Assembly: GCA_041746635.1 (NCBI GenBank)
Contig: JBGTGQ010000008.1
Location: 17,909 to 81,908 of the forward strand
DNA from: CAMASH01 sp041746635
GTDB taxonomy: Bacteria; Verrucomicrobiota; Verrucomicrobiia; Chthoniobacterales; Terrimicrobiaceae
Length of the DNA stretch: 64,000 bases
Direction: 5' to 3'
Shown: in pieces, positions 33,520 to 42,916 of the stretch
How the letters are laid out: each line of letters starts with the position of its first letter
How positions within the stretch are numbered: position 1 is the stretch's first letter
Notes under the pieces: generated by a model
What the model was told of the DNA's origin: nothing
Databases searched by the model: none
What the model saw: only the letters and a program-made list of their open reading frames with translations
Made by a program: the position numbers and the translations under genes

Positions 33520-34941
33520 ATGCTCACACATCTCCAACTCAAGAACTTCAAAGGCTGGAAGGATACGAAGCCGATCAAGATGGCACCGTTAACGGTCTTC
33601 TTTGGCACCAACAGTTCGGGTAAGAGCAGCATTGAACAGTTTCTGCTGATGCTGAAGCAGACAGTGGATTCGTCCGACCGGAAGATGGTCATCTATCCCG
33701 GCGATCTGAATACGCCAGTGAATCTCGGTTCGTTTGAGGAACTGGTCTATGGCCGGGATGCGAAGAACAAATTAGAGTTCAGCTTCGAGTGGGACATGAT
33801 GGAACCGCTTACTGTGAGCGATCCGCGTTCCACTTTCTCGTGCACTGGTAATCGGATGCGCTTTGAAGCGAATTTGGGCATGGCTGGCGAGAAGCAGCCG
33901 ATGCTTGGAGTGAATCGCTTCGAGTATCAGCTCAAGCAGGTCAACGCAATGGCGATGCGTGTGGGTGTCGAGCGTAAGGCCGGCACCCGAATCGAATACA
34001 AGCTGGAGGCGGCACCGTATGGACTGGTGCGGAAACCGGGAAAGGTCTGGCCCTTGCGGACTCCCATCAAATTTTATGGGTTCCCGGAAGAGGTCCCGCT
34101 TTACTATCAGAATGCGGACTTCGTTCAGGATTTCAGTCTGCGCATGGAGCGCCTGTTGCGTTCGATCAGCTATCTCGGCCCGCTCCGTTCCAAAGGGCAG
34201 CGACTCTACCCTTGGGCGGGTAGCGAGCCGGAGAGCGTAGGTTACTCGGGCGAGCATACCATCCCCGCATTGCTCGCCGCGAAGGATCGACAGCTCAATG
34301 CTGGCAAGAAAAAGAAGCGCCGGCCTTTCCAGCAATTTATCGCCGAGAAGCTCCAGCAGCTCGAATTGATTGACAAATTCGAGGTGCGGCAAATTTCAGC
34401 GCATCGCAAAGAATACGAGGTGAAAGTGAAAGCGCCCGGTTCCCCGCCCTGGGTGGATTTACCAGACGTCGGCTTCGGGGTTTCGCAAGTCTTGCCGGTG
34501 CTGGTGCAGTGTTTTTACGCACCAGCTGGCTCGATCCTTTTCATCGAGCAGCCGGAACTGCATCTCCATCCGCGGGCTCAATCCCATCTAGCTGACCTCT
34601 TCATCGACGTGCTAATGTCTCGCGAGGATGGTGCCGATCGGAATATTCAACTGATCATCGAGACACACTCCGAGCATTTCCTGCATCGGCTCCAGCGGCG
34701 GATCGCGGAAGCGAGTGCTGACCGCCCGATTTCAACAGATCAAGTCGCGGCCTATTTCGCCCATACAACTGGTGTCGAAGCGAAACTCGAAGCGTTGGAA
34801 CTCGATCTCTTCGGCAACATCCAAAACTGGCCGGACAAATTCTTCGGCGACAGCATGGGCGATCTTTTCGAGATGTCGAAGGCAGTGGCGCAACGGCGTC
34901 AGCAGGCGAAGGTGGCGGCTCAGGTTGAGAACACGCAATGA
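33520..34941 (+). CDS. AAA ATPase (AAA15/DUF3696, OLD-like) of the ATPase-PIN-ligase operon
   Basis: 473 residues. Walker A is G-T-N-S-S-G-K-S (29-36). A long insert follows, then the ABC-like signature region D-V-G-F-G-V-S-Q-V-L-P-V, Walker B L-F-I-E-Q-P-E-L-H-L-H-P, and the H-loop I-I-E-T-H-S-E-H-F. This is the AAA15/DUF3696 class of SMC-like ATPases that act as sensors in defence systems such as PARIS. No TOPRIM nuclease is fused. The stop overlaps the PIN gene start (ATGA), so synthesis of the two is coupled. Inference: it holds and, on a trigger, releases the PIN nuclease. Confidence 0.9.
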   Translation: MLTHLQLKNFKGWKDTKPIKMAPLTVFFGTNSSGKSSIEQFLLMLKQTVDSSDRKMVIYPGDLNTPVNLGSFEELVYGRDAKNKLEFSFEWDMMEPLTVSDPRSTFSCTGNRMRFEANLGMAGEKQPMLGVNRFEYQLKQVNAMAMRVGVERKAGTRIEYKLEAAPYGLVRKPGKVWPLRTPIKFYGFPEEVPLYYQNADFVQDFSLRMERLLRSISYLGPLRSKGQRLYPWAGSEPESVGYSGEHTIPALLAAKDRQLNAGKKKKRRPFQQFIAEKLQQLELIDKFEVRQISAHRKEYEVKVKAPGSPPWVDLPDVGFGVSQVLPVLVQCFYAPAGSILFIEQPELHLHPRAQSHLADLFIDVLMSREDGADRNIQLIIETHSEHFLHRLQRRIAEASADRPISTDQVAAYFAHTTGVEAKLEALELDLFGNIQNWPDKFFGDSMGDLFEMSKAVAQRRQQAKVAAQVENTQ

Positions 34942-35453
34942 GCGCGGTTGTCGTCGATACCAACGTGCTGCTCGTGGCCGACGGGCAAGGGCAACACATG
35001 AGCGAGGATTGCCGAATCGAGTGTGAATCTCGGCTTTTGGCAGTCCAAGCGGGCGAACAGACCGTTCTCGACGACGGCTGGCACATCTTGGGGGAGTATC
35101 ATCACAAACTTGATCCCAATAAGAGTCCGACTCCCGGAAGCGCTTTCGTGAAATGGCTGCTTCAACGGCAGGGTATGGCGCAGCATGTCTCTTGGGTTTC
35201 GATCACACCGACCAACGCCGAACTAACCAAATTCGCAGAATTTCCACCGGACGCAGCTCTCGAAGCGGCCTTTGATCCAGCGGACCGGAAGTTTGTCGCA
35301 GCGGCCAATGCCCACCTAGAGAAACCGCCAATCCTCGAATCAGCCGACAGTAAATGGCGTGACTGGGAAGCGAGGCTGACCGCACACGGCATCCATCTCG
35401 AAATTCTCTGCCGCTGTGAACTGGATGAGATCTGGCAGCGAAAGGCGACCTAA
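34938..35453 (+). CDS. PIN-domain ribonuclease-like protein
   Basis: 171 residues. V-V-V-D-T-N-V-L-L gives the first PIN Asp (D7); E53, D113 or D116 (in F-D-P-A-D-R-K-F) and D137 complete an acidic set in the right order and spacing for a PIN fold. PIN proteins are metal-dependent RNases that leave 5'-phosphate and 3'-OH ends. The gene is translationally coupled to the ATPase and is followed after 5 bases by an RNA ligase gene. Target RNA unknown. The assignment rests on motifs, not on close family recognition. Confidence 0.75.
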   Translation: MSAVVVDTNVLLVADGQGQHMSEDCRIECESRLLAVQAGEQTVLDDGWHILGEYHHKLDPNKSPTPGSAFVKWLLQRQGMAQHVSWVSITPTNAELTKFAEFPPDAALEAAFDPADRKFVAAANAHLEKPPILESADSKWRDWEARLTAHGIHLEILCRCELDEIWQRKAT

Positions 35454-35458
35454 CGGAG

Positions 35459-36160
35459 ATGAGCGAGGCATTTGCAAAGTTTCCGACAACACCGCATCTG
35501 CTTTGGCTAGGGAAGAATCCGGCACGCGAAGACAAGCTGTGGACGCGCGCGGAGGCGGAAGCATTTCTTCACCAGTCGGTGGTCGTCGAAGAGAAAGTAG
35601 ACGGAGCAAATCTCGGTATCTCGTTCGACGGTGATGGCAATCTGCTCGTCCAAAACCGGGGGAACCTCATTGAGCGCGGAACCAAAGGGCAATTCGCTCC
35701 GCTATGGGCATGGTTGACAGAGCGTGAATCGACGCTTTTCGATGCTCTCGAAAACGGCTTCGTTCTTTTCGGCGAATGGTGCTACGCCCGGCACTCCATC
35801 CATTACACGCGACTGCCTGATTGGTTTCTGGCGTTCGATGTTTTTGACAAACACGAAAAGCGCTTCCTAAGCACAACAAGGCGAGATGAGATCGTGAGTA
35901 AACTGCATCTAGCAACTGTGCCGAAAGTAGATCGTGATGCTATCAGTCTTAACGAAGTGTCACGACTGATAGGAAAGTCATCGCTCTACAATGGTCCGAT
36001 GGAAGGAATCTATCTTCGGCAAGAAAGTGAATCATGGCTGAGCCAACGAGCCAAGGTGGTTCGGGCGGAGTTTGTGCAGCAGATCGGCGAGCACTGGTCG
36101 AAACGACTCCTTGTACCTAACCAACGGCAGGTCATTCATGTTTCTCCACATCGTAACTGA
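35459..36160 (+). CDS. ATP-dependent RNA ligase (Rnl2/DraRnl-like)
   Basis: 233 residues. All nucleotidyltransferase-superfamily ligase motifs can be seen: motif I E-K-V-D-G-A-N with the nucleotide-accepting Lys46, Ia Q-N-R-G, III F-G-E-W-C-Y-A, IIIa F-D-V-F-D, IV M-E-G-I-Y-L-R and V R-A-K-V-V-R. This is the RNA_ligase family, which seals 3'-OH/5'-PO4 RNA nicks. It has no separate end-healing domain. It lies 5 bases after the PIN gene in the same operon, suggesting it repairs the RNA that the PIN protein cuts. Confidence 0.88.
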   Translation: MSEAFAKFPTTPHLLWLGKNPAREDKLWTRAEAEAFLHQSVVVEEKVDGANLGISFDGDGNLLVQNRGNLIERGTKGQFAPLWAWLTERESTLFDALENGFVLFGEWCYARHSIHYTRLPDWFLAFDVFDKHEKRFLSTTRRDEIVSKLHLATVPKVDRDAISLNEVSRLIGKSSLYNGPMEGIYLRQESESWLSQRAKVVRAEFVQQIGEHWSKRLLVPNQRQVIHVSPHRN

Positions 36161-36174
36161 AAAAAAATCCAAAA

Positions 36175-36621
36175 ATGGAAATCAAAAGAAACGGCTCCCT
36201 GCCATCCACCAATGGCCCATCCGACTGGTTTACCGGCGCGGTGCGGATTGATCCGCTGTTCGAGCCCAATGAGTCCCGGCGCGCGGTGGGGCTCAGCGTC
36301 ACCTTCGAGCCCGGTGCCCGCACCATTTGGCACACCCATCCGCTTGGTCAGACCCTCATCGTCACCGCTGGCTGCGGGCGGGTGCAGACTTGGGGAGGTC
36401 CGATGGAAGAAATCCACCCCGGGGACGTGATCTGGATTCCGCCGGGCGAAAAGCATTGGCACGGTGCCGCGCCGACCACGGCCATGACCCACATCGCCAC
36501 CCAAGAGCAACTCGACGGCAAGGTCGTGGACTGGCTGGAACCTGTGAGCGACGAACAATACCAATCGTTTGGACAGAGCCGACGCCTTTCGCGGAGACGA
36601 ACTGGCCGCCGTGGCCAGTAG
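36175..36621 (+). CDS. cupin-domain protein
   Basis: 148 residues. A single cupin fold: G-A-R-T-I-W-H-T-H-P-L-G-Q-T-L supplies metal-binding His residues and P-G-E-K-H-W-H-G the second motif, as in the carboxymuconolactone-decarboxylase-associated or mandelonitrile lyase-like cupins. The usual protein ends at about D-E-Q-Y; here 20 Arg-rich residues are added, probably after loss of the stop codon. It follows the ligase by 14 bases but is likely an unrelated metabolic gene. Confidence 0.85.
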   Translation: MEIKRNGSLPSTNGPSDWFTGAVRIDPLFEPNESRRAVGLSVTFEPGARTIWHTHPLGQTLIVTAGCGRVQTWGGPMEEIHPGDVIWIPPGEKHWHGAAPTTAMTHIATQEQLDGKVVDWLEPVSDEQYQSFGQSRRLSRRRTGRRGQ

Positions 36622-36998
36622 CGAAGCGATCAATTAACATGATTTTGAAAGCCTGGCCGTTGCTGCGCATCCGTTGCAGCAGGATTGATGCGGTTGGAAA
36701 TACACTTGTTTGATTCCCCCACCCTCACGCCTGCTTCGTTCCCTCAATCTTGTCCATCTTGTTAATCATGTCTAAAACTCCCCGCCTTGCAGGTTGCATG
36801 CTGTTTTAGCTCCCAAAGGGCTGGGCTTGTAGAGCCATTTACTCTGTGCGGCAGTCATCGCCCGACCTCGGGTAGTCTTTCACCGGCACGGATTAACATC
36901 CCGGCGAAAAAACAATACGGCCGTTGTCTGCTCGATAACCGATACTCCGATTTCCCGATTGCCTCCCCCGCCGAAGCCTGAAAGCTTCGCCGTCGCCG
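36622..36998. other. intergenic region
   Basis: 377 bases without a credible gene. Degenerate seven-base repeats (CTTGTCC, ATCTTGT, TAATCAT around 36747-36779) resemble the heptamer arrays elsewhere in the window. No terminator or strong promoter was identified. Confidence 0.5.
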
Positions 36999-38198
36999 AT
37001 GATTTGCCTCACTCCCTCCACCACGCTTCCCACCCACCCTGCCAAAGGCCACTCCGGTCCGGCTGCTCCACGCGACATTTCGCAACTCACCTACACCGAA
37101 CGGATGGAACGCTTCGGGGAAGGAATTGATGCGATCCGCCTCCGGGTCGAGGCGGATCTGGGAGCGCAGGATGTGACTCGCGTTCGGCGGTTGTATTGGT
37201 TTTCCCGGGGGATGGAAGTGGTGGGCCGGACGTTGCTCCATTTCAGTCTGGAGCCTGTGACTTTCCTGGCCGGTGTCGGCGCGTTGTGGATTCACAAGCA
37301 ATTGCAAACGACCGAAATCGGCCACACGGTGCTGCACGGGGTTTATGACCATCTCGAAGGAGCCGGGGGGTTCCATTCCAAGAAATTTTCCTGGGATGCG
37401 CCGATCCATGAGGCCTCCTGGCGGCAGGGGCACAATGTCGAGCACCACCATTTCACCAATGTGGCGGGCAAGGATCCCGACATGAACTTCGGTCCGGCCC
37501 GCCTCACGGAACGGACGCCCCACAAGTGGTTTCACCATCTGCAGTTCCCATTCCTGGTCGCGATACTGGCGCCGAATTTCACGTTCTTCGTCAATATGCA
37601 TTTCACCGGCCTCAACGACCTTTATTTCGGAAACGGGCGGGCCGATGAGCATTACGATAAAACGGATCGCTCGTGGAAGGCGATCCGGGCGGCGCATCTC
37701 ACCGCGCTGCGGAAATTTGTGCCGTATTATCTCAAGAACTACCTCTTCTTCCCGGCGCTGGCCGGATTGATGTTCTGGAATATGGCCATGTTCTGGAAGG
37801 TTCTGTTGGGAAACTGGATGGCGGAAACTCTGCGCGACATTTACAGCGCGGCGACGATTTACTGCGGCCACACGGGCGAGGAAGTCGCGGATTTCCCCGA
37901 AGGCACCCGCGCGAAAGGCAAGGGAGAGTGGTATGCGATGCAAGTGGCGGCCACCAACAACTTCGAAGTGTGCCTTCCCCTCTCGATCCTTTGTGGCGGG
38001 CTCGACCGTCAGATCGAGCATCACCTTTTCCCGAAACTTCCCCCGGATCGCTTGCGGCAAGTCGCCTCCGAAGTCCGGGCCGTGTGCGCGGCCCACGGCG
38101 TGACCTACCGCACGGACACTTGGTGGGGAGCGCTGAAAAAAGCGCTCGGCCACATGCGACACCTCAGCGTTTGCGAACTGGGGCGGGCGGCGGTGTAG
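36999..38198 (+). CDS. membrane fatty acid desaturase
   Basis: 399 residues. The three histidine boxes of front-end/acyl-lipid desaturases are present: H-T-V-L-H, H-N-V-E-H-H-H, and Q-I-E-H-H-L-F-P, with hydrophobic segments between them. The Q-x2-H-H third box is typical of delta-6/delta-5-like enzymes, but no cytochrome b5 domain is fused. It introduces double bonds into membrane acyl chains using a di-iron centre. Stands alone between intergenic gaps. Confidence 0.92.
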   Translation: MICLTPSTTLPTHPAKGHSGPAAPRDISQLTYTERMERFGEGIDAIRLRVEADLGAQDVTRVRRLYWFSRGMEVVGRTLLHFSLEPVTFLAGVGALWIHKQLQTTEIGHTVLHGVYDHLEGAGGFHSKKFSWDAPIHEASWRQGHNVEHHHFTNVAGKDPDMNFGPARLTERTPHKWFHHLQFPFLVAILAPNFTFFVNMHFTGLNDLYFGNGRADEHYDKTDRSWKAIRAAHLTALRKFVPYYLKNYLFFPALAGLMFWNMAMFWKVLLGNWMAETLRDIYSAATIYCGHTGEEVADFPEGTRAKGKGEWYAMQVAATNNFEVCLPLSILCGGLDRQIEHHLFPKLPPDRLRQVASEVRAVCAAHGVTYRTDTWWGALKKALGHMRHLSVCELGRAAV

Positions 38199-38476
38199 TC
38201 GGAACGATTAGCCACCAAAGAACGCAGCCGGCCAGCGTAAGACAGACTGCCAAAGGCAGCCCCGCAGGGGTGAGCAAAGCGAATCAAAGATCGCAAAGGA
38301 ACGGATTGATCCTCGTGGTGAATTTCGAGGCCTTTTGTGCTCCTTGTGTTTTTTCGCGGCCATGAATTTTGCTTCGCTTTAAGATCAGCCCGAAGGGCGG
38401 CGGAACGGCATGTCCGCCGTCAAATCGCGCGTTGAGCGTGTCCCGTTCGAGACAGAATGTCCGATTGTGCCGACTG

Positions 38477-40282
38477 CTACGACGCGAGGCGGGGTGCCTG
38501 CTCGCATAACCAAAATGGGGGTTCAGCGGTAAATGCGATCCATTCTTTGGTGAGAGGATGGGTGAATTTCAATTGCCAGGCATGCAGGCACAGCGGGGCC
38601 TCGCCCACCGCTGGCGTCAGCGAGTTGCCGGACCGACCCTCAGGTCGGTAGGCCGGGTCGCCACAAACAGGAATCCCCAGATGCCAGAGGTGAAGCCGGA
38701 TCTGATTCGTGCGTCCTGTGCGGGGCCGGGCTTCGAGCAGGGTGGAACCATCGCCGTGACGTTCGATCACGCGAAACTCCGTCCGGGCCGGCAAGCCGTC
38801 CGTTTCATCAATTTCCCGCGCCCCGTATCCGGCCGGGGTCGCGCCGACCGGTGCATCACACGAAAAAGCGTCGGCCGCCGGCTGACCTTGCACCAGCGCC
38901 AGATAAACCTTCTCGATCTCCCCGTTTGCAAACTGCGAATGGAGGAGCTGGGCAAAATGCCGGGTTCGTGCGCACACCACGACACCCGTGGTGGCGGCAT
39001 CGAGGCGGTGAACTCCCCTTGGCCGCTGGGGCGCATACGCCGCCTGCAAAAAAAATTGCAGCGTGTTGCGATGGAACCGTCCTCCCGCGTGCATCGGGAG
39101 AGGGGCCGGTTTGTTCACTATCACAATGGCCTCATCCTCATGGAGAATGCGGATATCGGCGTTTACGGCTGGCTCGACTTCTCCCGGCAGGAGGCGGAAA
39201 TATCGCTCTCCCGCCCGCACCACCCGCCCGGCCGGAACGGGAACATTTTCCGCGTTGACGAATGCGCCTCGCTCACAAAGCTGGAGCCATTTTTCGCGCG
39301 GCTCGTGCCGGAAAATTCCGCTGAGACAATCGACCAGCGGCTGGCCGTCGTATTTTTCCGGGACATTGAGCGGGCGGCGATTGTCGCACGGAATGCTCCC
39401 CGGCAAGGGCGTGGCGGTCCGGCGGATGATTTCATGCCGCCGGGCCAGATTTTGCGCCATCACCTCCGCACTGCTCTGGAAACAATAGGGGCAGGATTGG
39501 CCGGGCACAAAGCGGACGTCGCGTTGTTCCTCCGCATCAAGTGGCGACTGGCAGACATAACATTGCGTCGATTCCGTCTCCTGCAGGGCGGGATCCACCC
39601 CAACCCTTTGATCAAAAACAAAACATTCGCCTTCGTAGTGATCGCCCCCGCATTCCTCGAAATACTTGAGAATGCCGCCGTCAAGCTGGAGGACATTTTT
39701 GAAGCCCTCGCGCTGCATGAAGGGTCCGGCCTTTTCGCAGCGAATGCCGCCGGTGCAAAACATCACCACGGGTTCCTCTTTCATGGCCTCGGGAAGTGCG
39801 CGCACGGCTTCGGGAAATTCGCGGAAGTGATCAATGCCCACGGTCCGCGCCCCGCGAAACGTTCCCAGCTTCACCTCGTAGTCATTGCGGGTGTCGAGCA
39901 GCGTGAGCGGACGGCCCTCATCCAGCCATTGTTTCAGCGTGCGGGCGGAAAGCTTCGGTGAGGGCCGCGTGGCGGGATCAATGCCCTCCACCCCGAAGGC
40001 GATGATCTCCTTCTTGATCCGGACTAACATGCGCGTGAACGGCTGATCCGCACTCTCGCTGAATTTCGGGGCAAGTTCCTCCAGCCCGGGCATCGCACGC
40101 AATTCCGCGACCAGAAAATCAACCGCTTCCCGAGGTCCCGCCACGAACAAATTGACGCCTTCTTCGCTCAGCAAGATCGTCCCTTTTAATCCCCAAGCCT
40201 TGCACTGCGCCACCAAACGCTCCCGCAGGGGCTTGAGATCGCACAGGCGGGCGAATTTGTAAGCGGCGATATTGGTGAACAT
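38477..40282 (-). CDS. fusion of tRNA uridine(34) hydroxylase TrhO with RluA-type pseudouridine synthase
   Basis: 601 residues from the ATG at 40282. Residues 1-90 form the TrhO N-terminal domain, about 110-215 a rhodanese domain with catalytic loop C-T-G-G-I-R-C-E-K, then a cysteine pair region (C-Y-V-C...C-P-Y-C). From about 300 an S4-like segment and an RluA catalytic domain with G-V-H-R-L-D-A-A-T-T-G follow. TrhO makes 5-hydroxyuridine at tRNA position 34; RluA enzymes isomerise uridine in rRNA or tRNA. The continuous frame indicates a single bifunctional RNA-modification protein. Confidence 0.88.
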   Translation of the reverse strand: MFTNIAAYKFARLCDLKPLRERLVAQCKAWGLKGTILLSEEGVNLFVAGPREAVDFLVAELRAMPGLEELAPKFSESADQPFTRMLVRIKKEIIAFGVEGIDPATRPSPKLSARTLKQWLDEGRPLTLLDTRNDYEVKLGTFRGARTVGIDHFREFPEAVRALPEAMKEEPVVMFCTGGIRCEKAGPFMQREGFKNVLQLDGGILKYFEECGGDHYEGECFVFDQRVGVDPALQETESTQCYVCQSPLDAEEQRDVRFVPGQSCPYCFQSSAEVMAQNLARRHEIIRRTATPLPGSIPCDNRRPLNVPEKYDGQPLVDCLSGIFRHEPREKWLQLCERGAFVNAENVPVPAGRVVRAGERYFRLLPGEVEPAVNADIRILHEDEAIVIVNKPAPLPMHAGGRFHRNTLQFFLQAAYAPQRPRGVHRLDAATTGVVVCARTRHFAQLLHSQFANGEIEKVYLALVQGQPAADAFSCDAPVGATPAGYGAREIDETDGLPARTEFRVIERHGDGSTLLEARPRTGRTNQIRLHLWHLGIPVCGDPAYRPEGRSGNSLTPAVGEAPLCLHAWQLKFTHPLTKEWIAFTAEPPFWLCEQAPRLAS

Positions 40283-40373
40283 GGACGACGGGCAAGCTGT
40301 AACGGCGGGGTGGGACGGCCGCAAATTTTTTAACATGGGCGGCACCCCATCCAAACCTCTACAACAGAAAAAC

Positions 40374-42257
40374 ATGAGCGTCGCCCTGCTGTCTGCCAAT
40401 GACTTGATCCTTTCCTACGGTTCCCAGCATTTGCTGGAGGCCGTGACCTTCGCCGTTGCTCCGGGAGAAAAAGTCGGCCTGGTGGGCCGCAACGGCTGCG
40501 GGAAAACCAGCCTGCTCAAGATCCTCTCGGGCGAACAAGAGCCCGATGCGGGCGAAGTCTCCCGCCGCCGCGGACTGCGCGTCGGCTACCTGCCCCAGGA
40601 GTTTGAACTCGATGGCAGCAAAACCGTGCAGGAAAACATCGAGTCCGGCGCGGCTGATCTCATGGAATGGATCCGCCGTTATGAAAACGGCGAAGGCAGC
40701 GAGGAGGAACACAGCGAACTCCTTCACCTCATCGACGTGGCCGACGGTTGGAATCTCGATAGCCGGATTAAAGCCGACGCCACCGCGCTGGATGTTCCCG
40801 CCCTCGATCTGCCGGTGGGCCCGCTTTCCGGCGGAGAAAAACGGCGCGTGGCTCTCTGCCGCGCCTTGGTGGCCCAGCCCGACCTGCTCCTGCTGGATGA
40901 ACCGACCAACCACCTCGACGCGGAATCCATCCGCTGGCTCGAAACGTTTTTGCGCTCCTTCCCCGGCGCGGTGATTTTTGTCACCCACGACCGTTATTTT
41001 CTCGATGTCATTGCCACCCGCATCATCGAACTCGACCGCCGCGCGTTTTCCCATCCGGGCAACTACACCGCCTATCTCGAATCCAAGGCCGCCCGCCGCC
41101 AGATCGCCGAACAATCGGAACGCCGCCGTCAGCGTTTTCTCCAGGCCGAACTGGAATTTGTCCGCGCCGGGGTGCGGGCCCAGCGCTCGAAATCCCGCCA
41201 CCGGCTCGACACCTTTTATCAGATCGCCGGACAGGAAGCCCCACCGGAGGAACGCGAGATGGATCTCATCCTCCCGCCCCCACCGCCCATGGGCAACATC
41301 GGGGTCGAGCTCGTCGGTGCCGGCGCGCGGGTGGGCGATGGTGAATCCGTGCGCTGGCTTTTCCGCGACCTGAATCTTTCGTTGAAAGCCGGGGAATGCA
41401 CCGGTGTCGTCGGTCGCAACGGCGTGGGCAAAACCACCCTTCTTCGCATCTGTCTCGGCCAGCGCCAACCGGATGAAGGCACTGCGACGCTGGGAAAAAA
41501 AGTGGCCTTCAACTACATCGATCAGGGTCGCATGCAGCTGGACGGATCCAAGACCGTCATCGAGGAGGTTGCTGACCTCGGGGGAGAAACTGTGACTTTT
41601 GGCGAACAAAAATTGGCCGTGCGGGCCTACCTGCGGCGGTTTCTTTTCAGCGAGGACCGCGTGCGCGAGCGAGTGGACCGTCTCTCCGGGGGCGAGCGGG
41701 CCCGCCTCCTGCTGGCCAAGGCCCTCAAGCGCGGCGGCAACCTCATTGTGCTGGACGAACCCACCAACGACCTTGATCTGCCCAGCCTGCGTATGCTGGA
41801 GGAAGCCTTGGTCGATTTCGGCGGCAGCGTGTTGGTGGTCAGCCACGACCGCTATTTTCTCGATCGAGTCTGCGATCAGGTCGCCGCCTTCGAAGACAAC
41901 GGGATTTTTATCCAGCCGGGAAATTATTCTTATTACTTGGAAAAACGCAAAGAACGGGAGAAACGCGCAAAACGCAGCCCCACCACGGCAGAGCCTGCGC
42001 CACCCCCGCCCGCAGCCCCCGCCGTCCGGGTGCGCAAGCGCAGTTTCAAGGAGCAGAAAGAATTTGAAGGCATGGAGACGGCCATCCATACGGCGGAGGC
42101 GCGGGTAGCCGAGCTGGAAAAGATGCTCGACGATCCGGAATTCCAACTCACCCGCTTTCAGGAAATTTCGCGCCGCGTCACCGAACTTGAAGACACCAAA
42201 ACCGAGGTCGCCCGGCTCTACGCCCGCTGGGCGGAACTCGAAGGCGTCAGCGCCTGA
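40374..42257 (+). CDS. uup: ABC-F ATPase, Uup-like
   Basis: 627 residues from the ATG at 40374. Two ATP-binding cassettes, each with Walker A (G-R-N-G-C-G-K-T-S and G-R-N-G-V-G-K-T-T), signature (L-S-G-G-E-K-R and L-S-G-G-E-R-A) and Walker B (L-L-L-D-E-P-T-N-H and I-V-L-D-E-P-T-N-D). No membrane domain. A C-terminal coiled coil (residues about 560-625) is the Uup feature. ABC-F proteins act on the ribosome. Divergent from the TrhO-RluA gene; both promoters share a 90-base gap. Confidence 0.92.
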   Translation: MSVALLSANDLILSYGSQHLLEAVTFAVAPGEKVGLVGRNGCGKTSLLKILSGEQEPDAGEVSRRRGLRVGYLPQEFELDGSKTVQENIESGAADLMEWIRRYENGEGSEEEHSELLHLIDVADGWNLDSRIKADATALDVPALDLPVGPLSGGEKRRVALCRALVAQPDLLLLDEPTNHLDAESIRWLETFLRSFPGAVIFVTHDRYFLDVIATRIIELDRRAFSHPGNYTAYLESKAARRQIAEQSERRRQRFLQAELEFVRAGVRAQRSKSRHRLDTFYQIAGQEAPPEEREMDLILPPPPPMGNIGVELVGAGARVGDGESVRWLFRDLNLSLKAGECTGVVGRNGVGKTTLLRICLGQRQPDEGTATLGKKVAFNYIDQGRMQLDGSKTVIEEVADLGGETVTFGEQKLAVRAYLRRFLFSEDRVRERVDRLSGGERARLLLAKALKRGGNLIVLDEPTNDLDLPSLRMLEEALVDFGGSVLVVSHDRYFLDRVCDQVAAFEDNGIFIQPGNYSYYLEKRKEREKRAKRSPTTAEPAPPPPAAPAVRVRKRSFKEQKEFEGMETAIHTAEARVAELEKMLDDPEFQLTRFQEISRRVTELEDTKTEVARLYARWAELEGVSA

Positions 42258-42448
42258 GAGATTCCCGCATGGAGGGCGGCGGGGTGACTCGCCTTTGGCT
42301 CGGATCTCCGCTGTGCTTCGGTTCTTGCCGCCTTGATTTTGAGGGGCTCAAACGCCCTCGCCCGTCCAAAATTCTTCTGTAAAACCGGAAAAGAGCCCCT
42401 CGGTGAAGTCTTTACGCGACTTTTGGCAAACTCATGGTATAAGCATCC

Positions 42449-42829
42449 ATGAACTCAAATTTCAGTTCTTTCTCGCGCCGGGGTCCAGACAACGTCACTG
42501 AAGAGCTGGTCGCAGTTCTTTCCGGCCCCAAATCCTACGAATTCAAGGCCCTCTTCCTCGTTGTTCACGATGCGCTGCGAGCCCGCAACGCCGCCAGCGG
42601 CGGTGAGGAAATGCTGCGCCTCCGCGCCTACGAAAAACTCCAGAACCTAGTCGGCCAAGGTCAGGTGAAAAAGACCGGCAAGCAATACAAAGGCGTGCGC
42701 AAATCGATTCTCCTTTTGGCCGAAAGCCTCAGGGACCTTCGCGCAAACGGTCCTTCCTTCACGCCCCGCCCTCCCTTCGCCAAGAAAAAGGTCGGCGCCG
42801 TAGAGAAGGAAGTCGTCAAAGCCAAGTAG
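42449..42829 (+). CDS. conserved-looking hypothetical protein
   Basis: 126 residues, helical, basic at the C-terminus (A-K-K-K-V-G-A-V-E-K-E-V-V-K-A-K). No motif recognised. It lies between the Uup-like gene and the convergent helicase gene with good codon use, so it is probably real. Confidence 0.6.
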   Translation: MNSNFSSFSRRGPDNVTEELVAVLSGPKSYEFKALFLVVHDALRARNAASGGEEMLRLRAYEKLQNLVGQGQVKKTGKQYKGVRKSILLLAESLRDLRANGPSFTPRPPFAKKKVGAVEKEVVKAK

Positions 42830-42916
42830 CCGGCCCGTAGCGGCTGCAACGGACGCGAAGCGCCGGCCAGGCTTTCAAAACGTGAGTTTTCCGTAAACGT
42901 CCCACGCCGTCGGGTC

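Noticed and set aside
33520..35453. Assignment of the ATPase and PIN pair to PARIS or to an OLD nuclease system
   Set aside because: PARIS AriB carries a DUF4435/TOPRIM-like domain and OLD has a fused TOPRIM; neither is seen here. The partner has PIN-type acidic residues and a ligase follows.
38558..39961. A 467-codon plus-strand open frame opposite the TrhO-RluA gene
   Set aside because: Antisense shadow of a gene with recognised catalytic motifs on the minus strand.
40359..42146. A 595-codon minus-strand open frame opposite the Uup-like gene
   Set aside because: Antisense shadow; the plus strand has two full ABC cassettes with all motifs.
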